Assembly: GCF_000388115.1 (NCBI RefSeq)
Contig: NZ_AQGQ01000002.1
Coordinates: forward strand, 1 to 64,000
Origin: Aeromonas molluscorum 848
GTDB taxonomy: Bacteria > Pseudomonadota > Gammaproteobacteria > Enterobacterales > Aeromonadaceae
Direction: 5' to 3'
DNA length: 64,000 nucleotides
Each line of letters starts with the position of its first letter. Within the stretch, counting starts at the first letter, position 1. The notes under the pieces are model-generated. The model worked only from the letters and a program-made list of their open reading frames with translations, was not told the DNA's origin and made no database searches. This document shows, piece by piece, positions 57,185 through 64,000 of the stretch. The position numbers and the translations under genes were made by a program.

Positions 57185-58090
57185 ATGAGCATTACCCTGA
57201 TCCTCAATGGCAAGCAGCGGCGCAAGCTGCACTTCCCCAAACAACGTCTGGCCTGGGTCGGCGGTCTCTTTCTTTCTATTCTGGTGTTAGGGTCTGTCCT
57301 GCTATGGCAGAGCTGGCATCAAAAAATGGCTGCCCTCGAGCTGGCGCTGGTTCAAGCAGAGCAGCAGCAGACGAGTCAAACTACCGAGCAGGCCCGCGAA
57401 CAACTCGCCATGCTGGCTGCCCAGGTCGGCACCATGCAGGGCCAGCTTGGCAGGCTCAATGCCCTCGGTGAGCGATTGACCGAGCAGGCGGATCTCGATC
57501 CCGACGAATTCAACTTCAAAGAGCTGCCTCCCATGGGCGGCCCCTCCTATGATGCCGATCTGGAAGTGAACCTCGACGAGCTGCAAAGCTCCATGGCTCA
57601 CCTCAGCAAACAGCTCAGTAGTCGCGAAGAACAGCTGTCGGTACTTGAATCTTTCATGCTCAATCACCATATCACTGACGCAGGCTTTATTTCCGGATCG
57701 CCGGTCAAGCAGGAGCGGGTCTGGATTAGCTCTGGCTTCGGCGGCCGGGTCGATCCCTTCAATGGTCGTGCCAAGATGCACAAAGGCGTCGATTTTCGCG
57801 GCAAGCCGGGCACGCCCATATTGGCAACCGGGCCCGGCATAGTGAGCTGGGCGGGTCGCCATCCTGAATTTGGCAACATGATTGAGATTAATCATGGTAA
57901 TGGCCTGGTGACTCGCTATGCCCACAACGCCAAGTTGTTGGTGGAGGTGGGTACGTTAGTGGATCAGGGTCAGCAGATAGCCCTGATGGGACGCACCGGT
58001 CGCGCGACCGGGGTCCATTTGCATTATGAAGTGTTGAAAGACGGTCGTCAGGTCAACCCCAGTCAATTCCTTACTGCCAGACGGGGTTAG
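57185..58090 (+). CDS. membrane-anchored M23 (LytM-type) metallopeptidase
   Basis: 301 residues: basic N-terminus, one membrane helix (VGGLFLSILVLGSVLLW), a coiled coil (about 46-160) and a C-terminal LytM domain. Zinc ligands His199 and Asp203 in HKGVDF and His280 in HLHYE, with His247 in YAHN; all catalytic residues are kept, so it may cleave peptide cross-links. The layout resembles MepM and EnvC-type proteins. It lies between lpxC and secA, where enterobacteria have secM. No established name. Confidence 0.88.
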   Translation: MSITLILNGKQRRKLHFPKQRLAWVGGLFLSILVLGSVLLWQSWHQKMAALELALVQAEQQQTSQTTEQAREQLAMLAAQVGTMQGQLGRLNALGERLTEQADLDPDEFNFKELPPMGGPSYDADLEVNLDELQSSMAHLSKQLSSREEQLSVLESFMLNHHITDAGFISGSPVKQERVWISSGFGGRVDPFNGRAKMHKGVDFRGKPGTPILATGPGIVSWAGRHPEFGNMIEINHGNGLVTRYAHNAKLLVEVGTLVDQGQQIALMGRTGRATGVHLHYEVLKDGRQVNPSQFLTARRG

Positions 58091-58147
58091 GTTTTTTTCT
58101 CTCCAGTTCCAGTGACGGAACCTTATAACCAGAAACAGTTGGTACCC

Positions 58148-60865
58148 ATGATTAGCACACTGCTTACCAAGATTATCGGCAGCCGGAACGACAGAACGCT
58201 CAAGGCCCTGCGCAAAATTGTAAAACAGATCAATGCAATGGAGCCTCAGTTCGAGGCCTTGTCTGATGCTGAGTTGCAGGCCAAGACGGCCGAGTACCGT
58301 CAGCGCCTGGATCAGGGGGAGACCCTGGAGCAGTTGCTGCCGGAAGCCTTCGCCACAGTACGTGAAGCGTCCCGTCGTGTGTTCGGCATGCGCCACTTCG
58401 ACGTCCAGCTGATCGGCGGCATGGTACTCAACTCCAACCGCATCGCGGAGATGAAGACGGGTGAAGGCAAGACCCTCACTGCGACCCTGCCTGCCTATCT
58501 GAACGCCTTGGCGGGTCACGGTGTGCACGTGGTGACGGTGAACGACTATCTGGCCAAGCGTGATGCCGAGGCGAACCGCCCGCTGTTCACCTTCCTTGGT
58601 CTGACCGTGGATTGCAACGTGCCGGGCATGGATGCGTCCCAGAAGCGTGATGCTTATGCCGCCGACATCACCTACGGTACCAACAACGAATTCGGTTTCG
58701 ACTACCTGCGCGACAACATGGCGTTCTCGCCAGAGCAGCGGGTACAGCGCCCTCTCAACTATGCCCTGGTGGATGAGGTGGATTCGGTGCTGATTGATGA
58801 GGCGCGTACGCCACTCATCATCTCGGGCCCGGCGGAGGACAGCTCCGCCATGTATATCCAGATCAACAAACTGATCCCGCTGCTGGTCAAGCAGGACAAA
58901 GAAGACTCTGAAGAGTACACCGGTGACGGTCACTACACGGTCGACGAGAAGAACCGCCAAGCGCTGCTGACCGAAAACGGCCAGATCTTCGTGGAAGAGT
59001 TGCTCAAGAAAGAGGGCTTGCTGGCCGAGGAGGACTCTTTGTTCTCCGCCACCAACATCAGCCTGCTGCATCACGTCAATGCCGGTCTGCGTGCTCACAC
59101 CCTGTTCGAGCGCAACGTCGATTACATCGTGCAGAAAGACGAAATCGTCATCGTCGATGAACATACCGGTCGAACCATGCCGGGTCGTCGCTGGTCCGAT
59201 GGCCTGCACCAGGCGGTCGAGGCAAAAGAAGGGGTCAAGATCCAGAACGAGAACCAGACCCTGGCCTCCATCACCTTCCAGAACTACTTCCGCCTCTATG
59301 ACAAGCTGGCGGGCATGACGGGGACCGCGGATACCGAGGCCTTCGAATTCCAGCAGATCTATGGCCTGGATACTGTGGTCATCCCGACCAACCGCCCCAT
59401 GGTACGTAAAGACATGGGTGACCTGGTATATCTCACCGCCCTGGAGAAGTACGACGCCATCGTCGAAGATATCCGTGGTTGCGTCTCCCGCGGCCAGCCG
59501 GTACTGGTCGGTACTGTCTCCATCGAGAACTCGGAACTGCTCTCCGGCATCCTGACCAAGCAAGAGATCCCCCACAAGGTATTGAACGCCAAGTTCCATG
59601 CCATGGAGGCGGAGATCGTCGCCCAAGCGGGCCAGCTCGGCGCCGTCACCATCGCCACAAACATGGCCGGTCGGGGTACCGACATCGTGCTGGGTGGCAA
59701 CTGGCAGGCCGAAATCGCCCAGCTTGACAATCCGAGCGACGCGCAGATCAGCGAAATCAAGGCCGCCTGGCAGGTTCGTCACGATGCTGTGCTGGCCGCA
59801 GGTGGCCTGCACATCATAGGTACCGAGCGTCACGAATCACGCCGCATCGACAACCAGCTGCGTGGCCGTTCCGGTCGCCAGGGGGACCCGGGTTCTTCCC
59901 GCTTCTACCTCTCCATGGAAGATCAGCTGATGCGTATCTTCGCCTCTGACCGTGTCACTGGCATGATGAAGAAGCTGGGCATGGAAGAGGGCGAGGCCAT
60001 CGAACACCCTTGGGTCACCAAGGCCATCGAGAATGCCCAGCGCAAGGTGGAGGGTCGCAACTTCGACATCCGTAAGAACCTGCTCGAATTCGATGACGTG
60101 GCCAATGATCAGCGCAAGGTGGTCTACGAGCAGCGCAACGAGCTGCTGGAGACCAACGATATCTCCGAGACCATTCACATCATCCGTGATGACGTCTATG
60201 GCGCCGTGATTGACGAATACATTCCGCCCCAGTCTCTGGAGGAGATGTGGGACGTGCCCGGCCTGGAGACCCGTCTGGCCGCCGATTTTGGCCTGGTTCT
60301 GCCCATTCAGCAGTGGTTGCGCGATGACGACAAGCTGTATGAAGAGAAGCTGCGTGAGCGCATTCTGGACGAAGCCAACCAGCTCTATGCTCGCAAAGAA
60401 GAGCTGGTCGGCGTCGATGTGCTGCGCAATTTCGAGAAAGCCGTGATGCTGCAGACTCTGGATGGCCTCTGGAAAGAGCATCTGGCCGCGATGGATCATC
60501 TGCGTCAAGGCATTCATCTGCGCGGTTATGCCCAGAAGAACCCCAAGCAGGAGTACAAGCGCGAATCCTTCGATCTGTTTACCCAGATGCTGGAGACCCT
60601 CAAGCGCGATGTGGTCAGCATATTGAGCCGAGTCCAGGTACAGGAGCGGGATGTCGAGGTGATGGAAGAGCAGCAGCGCCAGCAGGCAGAAGCGGCTCCC
60701 CGCACCTACACCCACGCCACTGCCGACGATCAGCTGGCGGACGAGGGCGAAGAGACGAGTACACAGACAACCTTCGTGCGGGACGAGCAGAAGATCGGTC
60801 GCAACGATCCTTGTCCCTGCGGATCCGGCAAGAAGTACAAGCACTGCCACGGTCAGTTGACCTGA
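58148..60865 (+). CDS. secA: preprotein translocase ATPase SecA
   Basis: 905 residues. Motor of the Sec pathway. Walker [13 protein letters not shown]-like [17 protein letters not shown], motif VI region [18 protein letters not shown], and the C-terminal zinc tail [14 protein letters not shown] that binds SecB. A GTG at 58112 is in frame, but the ATG at 58148 gives [19 protein letters not shown] as in the family. Confidence 0.98.
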   Translation: MISTLLTKIIGSRNDRTLKALRKIVKQINAMEPQFEALSDAELQAKTAEYRQRLDQGETLEQLLPEAFATVREASRRVFGMRHFDVQLIGGMVLNSNRIAEMKTGEGKTLTATLPAYLNALAGHGVHVVTVNDYLAKRDAEANRPLFTFLGLTVDCNVPGMDASQKRDAYAADITYGTNNEFGFDYLRDNMAFSPEQRVQRPLNYALVDEVDSVLIDEARTPLIISGPAEDSSAMYIQINKLIPLLVKQDKEDSEEYTGDGHYTVDEKNRQALLTENGQIFVEELLKKEGLLAEEDSLFSATNISLLHHVNAGLRAHTLFERNVDYIVQKDEIVIVDEHTGRTMPGRRWSDGLHQAVEAKEGVKIQNENQTLASITFQNYFRLYDKLAGMTGTADTEAFEFQQIYGLDTVVIPTNRPMVRKDMGDLVYLTALEKYDAIVEDIRGCVSRGQPVLVGTVSIENSELLSGILTKQEIPHKVLNAKFHAMEAEIVAQAGQLGAVTIATNMAGRGTDIVLGGNWQAEIAQLDNPSDAQISEIKAAWQVRHDAVLAAGGLHIIGTERHESRRIDNQLRGRSGRQGDPGSSRFYLSMEDQLMRIFASDRVTGMMKKLGMEEGEAIEHPWVTKAIENAQRKVEGRNFDIRKNLLEFDDVANDQRKVVYEQRNELLETNDISETIHIIRDDVYGAVIDEYIPPQSLEEMWDVPGLETRLAADFGLVLPIQQWLRDDDKLYEEKLRERILDEANQLYARKEELVGVDVLRNFEKAVMLQTLDGLWKEHLAAMDHLRQGIHLRGYAQKNPKQEYKRESFDLFTQMLETLKRDVVSILSRVQVQERDVEVMEEQQRQQAEAAPRTYTHATADDQLADEGEETSTQTTFVRDEQKIGRNDPCPCGSGKKYKHCHGQLT

Positions 60866-60880
60866 TAGCGCTATGCTAGT

Positions 60881-60911
60881 GAATGCACCGCCTCCGGGCG
60901 GTGCATTCATT
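60881..60911 (+). terminator. secA terminator-like hairpin
   Basis: 12-bp stem GAATGCACCGCC / GGCGGTGCATTC with loop TCCG, then only ATTTC. The weak T run suggests partial read-through into the next gene. Confidence 0.6.
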
Positions 60912-60939
60912 TCAGGGGCATAAGGGAGGAGGGCTGAGG

Positions 60940-62124
60940 ATGAGCAAGGTGCCGACGGGGTGGGATGGGCAGGCGCATGCCAGCTGGCTGCTGGAGCGGC
61001 GGCAGGAGGCCGTCCAGCGGGTGCTGGCTCTGCTGAACGGGGAGCGGCTCAAGCCGGTTCCCCTGCAACTGCAGTTTGCCTATTACCTCTTTCTGTCTGG
61101 CGATCCGGCCTCAGCCGCGCAAGTACTGACGCTGGCGCATCAGGCCACCCCCGAGAATGATGAAGTGCTGCGCAATCTCTGCGTCTGCCTGTCGCGCTCG
61201 GGCCAGCATGAACGTGCTGTGGCGCATCTGACCGAGCTGGCGGCCCGTGACCCGGCAGACGCTCTGGCACAGGATGGACTCTGCACCTCCCTCGCCAGGC
61301 TAGGACGCCATGCCGAGGCGGCGCAGGCGGGGACCAGAGCACTGTGCCTCAAAGACGAGGCTGCCGGGCAACTCGTCGAGGGGTGGGTGCTGCCGGCAGA
61401 GGGGCCGGATGCTTGGCTGGCCAGCCAGGACGGCAAGCACTCCATCATTGCCTTTTCCTTGTGGGGGACAAACCCCCGCTACCTGAGAGGGGCGCTCGAC
61501 AACGTACTGGCCGCCGCCTATCTCTACCCCGGCTGGCAGCTGCGTTTCTATGTGGATGAGAGTGTGCCCGCGGACCTGCTGGCCTGCCTGCAGGCCCATG
61601 GTGCCGAGCTGTGTATGCAACCCGCGGATCACTCGCTGCGTCAGCGTCTGTGCTGGCGTTTTCAGGTGGCCAATGATCCATGGGTTGGCCGCTTCCTGGT
61701 GCGGGATGTGGATTCGGTACCGAGTGTGCGCGAACGCGTCGCCGTCGATGGCTGGCTTGCATCGGGGCGCTGGTTTCATATCATGCGTGACTGGTGGAGC
61801 CACACTGACCTGGTGCTGGCGGGCATGTGGGGTGGCGTGGCCGGGGTGCTGCCACCACTGGCGCCCCTGCTCGGAGCTTATCAGCCCGGCCTCATGGAGA
61901 CGCCGAACATCGATCAGTGGTTTCTGCGGGACTGTCTGTGGCGCTATATTCGCCAGAGCAGCCTCATCCAGGATCGCTGCTTCAGCCCCCCTGGGGCCCA
62001 GCCATGGCCACTGCCCGCCCCGGCGGGGAGCGAGCATGTGGGTCAGGATATGTTTACGGCGCAGGGGGAACGTCAGGCGCTGCGTCTGGCCCCCTGGATC
62101 GCCAAGTTACCGTGTTTAGGTTGA
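60940..62124 (+). CDS. TPR-like protein with glycosyltransferase-like domain, unnamed
   Basis: 394 residues from the ATG at 60940, preceded by GGGAGGAGGG. Residues 1-150 form TPR-like helical repeats (QVLTLAHQATPENDEVLRNL, HLTELAARDPADALAQDGL). The C-terminal half starts HSIIAFSLWGTNPRYLRGAL and has a DxD-type motif in LVRDVDSVPS plus MRDWWSHTDLVLAGMWGG, suggesting a nucleotide-sugar transferase. No signal peptide or membrane helix. I do not know a characterised homologue. It lies between secA and mutT on the same strand. Confidence 0.75.
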   Translation: MSKVPTGWDGQAHASWLLERRQEAVQRVLALLNGERLKPVPLQLQFAYYLFLSGDPASAAQVLTLAHQATPENDEVLRNLCVCLSRSGQHERAVAHLTELAARDPADALAQDGLCTSLARLGRHAEAAQAGTRALCLKDEAAGQLVEGWVLPAEGPDAWLASQDGKHSIIAFSLWGTNPRYLRGALDNVLAAAYLYPGWQLRFYVDESVPADLLACLQAHGAELCMQPADHSLRQRLCWRFQVANDPWVGRFLVRDVDSVPSVRERVAVDGWLASGRWFHIMRDWWSHTDLVLAGMWGGVAGVLPPLAPLLGAYQPGLMETPNIDQWFLRDCLWRYIRQSSLIQDRCFSPPGAQPWPLPAPAGSEHVGQDMFTAQGERQALRLAPWIAKLPCLG

Positions 62125-62132
62125 GGACAAAG

Positions 62133-62543
62133 ATGGAACAGAAGAAGCGGATATGGGTGGCGGTTGGCGTCATCGAGAACGAGCGGGGTGACATCTTCAT
62201 TGCCAAACGCGCCTCAAGCAGCCACCAGGGCGATCGCTGGGAGTTCCCGGGGGGCAAGGTCGAGGCTGGCGAGGATCTGCTGGCAGCCTTGGACAGGGAG
62301 CTCTGGGAAGAGATAGGCATCCGGGTCGAGGATTGCGCCCCCTTTATGGAGCTGCATCATGACTATCCCGAGAAGCAGGTGCTGCTGGATATCTGGAAGG
62401 TGACCCGTTTTCGGGGTGAGCCGTTTGGCAAGGAGGGACAGGAGTGTCTGTGGGTTCCCCTGGCTGAACTGGATAACTACCAGTTCCCCGATGCCAATGG
62501 CCCCATAGTCGCTCGGCTACAGGGCCTGGTAGCTAAAAGCTGA
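62133..62543 (+). CDS. mutT: 8-oxo-dGTP diphosphatase MutT
   Basis: 136 residues, Nudix hydrolase that clears oxidised dGTP. The Nudix box runs from GGKVEAGEDL to RELWEEIG with all catalytic Glu residues. VAVGVIENERGDIFIAKR and the C-terminal YQFPDANGPIV resemble E. coli MutT. The frame is open upstream inside the previous gene; the ATG at 62133 has GAGGA upstream. It lies after secA, as in E. coli. Confidence 0.95.
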   Translation: MEQKKRIWVAVGVIENERGDIFIAKRASSSHQGDRWEFPGGKVEAGEDLLAALDRELWEEIGIRVEDCAPFMELHHDYPEKQVLLDIWKVTRFRGEPFGKEGQECLWVPLAELDNYQFPDANGPIVARLQGLVAKS

Positions 62544-62567
62544 CAACGAATGCGGCAGCGAAACGTT

Positions 62568-62604
62568 GATAACAAAAAAGGGCCATTGGCCCTTTTTTGT
62601 TATC
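62568..62604. terminator. bidirectional terminator between mutT and yacG
   Basis: Perfect 18-bp inverted repeat around one central T: GATAACAAAAAAGGGCCA and its complement. A and T runs lie within the arms, so it works for both convergent genes. Confidence 0.92.
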
Positions 62605-62615
62605 ACGGGAAGGAG

Positions 62616-62810
62616 TCAGCGCCACTCTTCTCCGGCATCCGGGTCTGGCAACAGGTCCGGATTGATCTCTCCCGGGATCCGCTTCTCTTCGTCGGCCCAT
62701 TCGCCGAGATCGATCAGCTGGCAGCGTTTGCTGCAGAAAGGGCGGAACGGGCTCTGTGGACCCCATTCCACTGGCGTTTGGCAATTTGGGCAGTTGACCT
62801 TGGTGACCAT
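62616..62810 (-). CDS. yacG: DNA gyrase inhibitor YacG
   Basis: 64 residues. Zinc ribbon with CPNC and CSKRC; binds GyrB and blocks DNA binding by gyrase in E. coli. The ATG at 62810 gives [16 protein letters not shown]; the frame extends further upstream without need. Acidic C-terminal tail. Order coaE-zapD-yacG is that of E. coli. Confidence 0.94.
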   Translation of the reverse strand: MVTKVNCPNCQTPVEWGPQSPFRPFCSKRCQLIDLGEWADEEKRIPGEINPDLLPDPDAGEEWR

Positions 62811-62871
62811 GGATTCCTCCGCAGGCAAGAGATAAATGGCGTAGGGCGGGAGCCTGGCTCCCATCCCTTCG

Positions 62872-63594
62872 TTAGCAGCAGGCGAGCTGGAAGGGCACAT
62901 CGCCTATGGGTTGTTCCTGGGTTGGCAGGAAGCGCAGGGCAAAGCGGTTCTTGTGGCCACTGAGAGTCGGATAGCAGCCCATGGCATGGGGCAGGCGGAT
63001 ACGGATCAGTTCCGCATTCTCCGCCGTGTCCTGATAGAAGCCGTTGGTGGCGACCTGATCGCTGAAGTGGGACGCATCGCGCCACAGTCGCAGCAAGAGG
63101 CCGATGGCGCCCATCAGCAACTGGATATCACTGAGCCAAGCCTCCATTTGCGGGTGTCGCAGGGATGCCGGGGTCGTCAGCCAGTGGTGCAGTTGAGGCA
63201 CATCAAAGGCGCAGAGTCCGCCGGGAATGGAGAAGCGCTGGCGGATGGAGCTAAGCAGCTTGTCTTCCTTGAGACGAGCGCCGGGGCGCGGAGCACCCAG
63301 CAGCTTGCGGGAAAGCTGGCTGCTCTCCTGTTGCATTGCGCGGATCTGATCGAGATCGACATCAGGCAGTTCTGCCCAGTGGCCGAGGCGCTGACTCAGG
63401 CGCTCAAGATCCTTGATGAGATCCGAGCGCAGATCTCCCCGCTCGAGCAGTTCCTGCAGATCAAACAGCCCCTTGAAGAAGGCGATATGAGACCAGGGGT
63501 GATCACTCCCCAGATTGTTGTGGATCTGGTTGAACAGTGATTCCAGACGAAGATAGGTCCGGCTTTTTTCGTTGAGAGGGAAATCGTAAATCAT
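62872..63594 (-). CDS. zapD: cell division protein ZapD
   Basis: 240 residues from the ATG at 63594 ([20 protein letters not shown]). It cross-links FtsZ filaments through the FtsZ C-terminal peptide. [20 protein letters not shown] and the Arg-rich RIRLP region match the family. It lies 37 bases after coaE and 61 bases before yacG. Confidence 0.95.
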   Translation of the reverse strand: MIYDFPLNEKSRTYLRLESLFNQIHNNLGSDHPWSHIAFFKGLFDLQELLERGDLRSDLIKDLERLSQRLGHWAELPDVDLDQIRAMQQESSQLSRKLLGAPRPGARLKEDKLLSSIRQRFSIPGGLCAFDVPQLHHWLTTPASLRHPQMEAWLSDIQLLMGAIGLLLRLWRDASHFSDQVATNGFYQDTAENAELIRIRLPHAMGCYPTLSGHKNRFALRFLPTQEQPIGDVPFQLACC

Positions 63595-63631
63595 GCCTAA
63601 TCCTGGCCAGCCATAAACCGGCCTAGTGTAC

Positions 63632-64000
63632 TCACAGTTGCCGGGCTTGTTGAGTGGCAAATGCCAGATATGTTTGGTGCAGCGCCAAAATTCGCCCACG
63701 CAAGAGCTCAGGAGTGCCATCCCGGTTCTCAATGATGTCGTCAGCGGCGGCCAAGCGAGCCATACGACTCGCTTGAGCGGCGACAATCGCCTTGGCCTGC
63801 TCACGACCGACCCCGTCACGTCGACAGGTGCGGGTGATCTGGGTCTCCTCGTCCACATCGACCACCAGTACCCGGTTAGCCATGGCGGTGAGCCGGTTTT
63901 CAACCAGAAGGGGCACGACCAGCAGACAATAAGGGGAGCGTGCCGCGGCACATTGACGCTGCATCTCCTGACGGATCAAGGGGTGGAGCAATGCATTGAG
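63632..64000 (-). CDS. coaE: dephospho-CoA kinase CoaE, C-terminal part
   Basis: The frame stays open to the window edge, so the N-terminal Walker A region is outside. The visible 122 residues start [13 protein letters not shown] and include [22 protein letters not shown] and the adenine-site R-xx-A-R block [17 protein letters not shown]. CoaE phosphorylates dephospho-CoA in the last step of CoA synthesis. Confidence 0.95.
   Translation of the reverse strand, partial: LNALLHPLIRQEMQRQCAAARSPYCLLVVPLLVENRLTAMANRVLVVDVDEETQITRTCRRDGVGREQAKAIVAAQASRMARLAAADDIIENRDGTPELLRGRILALHQTYLAFATQQARQL

Noticed and set aside
57956-59833. 625-residue open frame antisense to secA
   Set aside because: His- and Gln-rich shadow of the secA codons; no ribosome site and no recognisable domain.

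Overview
The window is a gammaproteobacterial chromosome segment and most likely comes from Aeromonas (A. hydrophila group). This rests on gene content and order seen in the sequence: mlaFEDCB-ibaG-murA, kdsDC-lptCAB-rpoN-hpf-ptsN-rapZ-ptsO, degQ-degS, rplM-rpsI-petABC-sspAB, the complete dcw cluster without ddl, and lpxC-M23 peptidase-secA-mutT-yacG-zapD-coaE. The species is inference, because no rRNA or other marker is present. I found no tRNA, rRNA, CRISPR array, insertion sequence or prophage.

Layout. 0-6 kb: tmaR, an unnamed 1032-residue class A PBP-like protein, darP and pmbA. 6-10.6 kb (minus): the Mla phospholipid transport operon with ibaG and murA. 10.8-17.6 kb (plus): Kdo synthesis, LPS export, sigma-54 and the nitrogen PTS. 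17.6-25.2 kb (minus): an accessory nine-gene operon, described below. 25.5-29.8 kb: envelope proteases degS and degQ, zapG and zapE. 30-34.9 kb (plus): ribosomal proteins L13 and S9, cytochrome bc1, sspAB. 34.9-38.4 kb (minus): dolP, diaA, yraN, lpoA. 38.4-39.9 kb: rsmI and the RNase P RNA. 40.2-56 kb: the division and cell wall cluster mraZ to ftsZ. 56-64 kb: lpxC, an M23 peptidase, secA, a TPR/glycosyltransferase-like gene, mutT, yacG, zapD and a truncated coaE.

The most interesting region is 17.6-25.4 kb. A stand-alone PRD protein, an SFCGS glycine-rich protein, DUF4312, two polytopic membrane proteins (DUF4311 and DUF4310), an amidohydrolase/deacetylase, a DgaE-type PLP ammonia-lyase, a KDGP-type aldolase and a PRD/EIIB/EIIA transcription regulator are packed in one operon. 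The enzymes predict that an N-acylated amino-sugar acid is taken up, deacylated, deaminated and cleaved to pyruvate and a triose phosphate. The substrate and the transport mechanism are unknown. Upstream lie two perfect CRP boxes flanking a 14-bp palindrome of LacI-family type.

A second theme is sequence quality. zapE, mraZ and murE each carry a one-base deletion, in T7, A6 and GG runs. murE is essential in meso-DAP bacteria, so at least that one is most simply a base-calling or assembly error.
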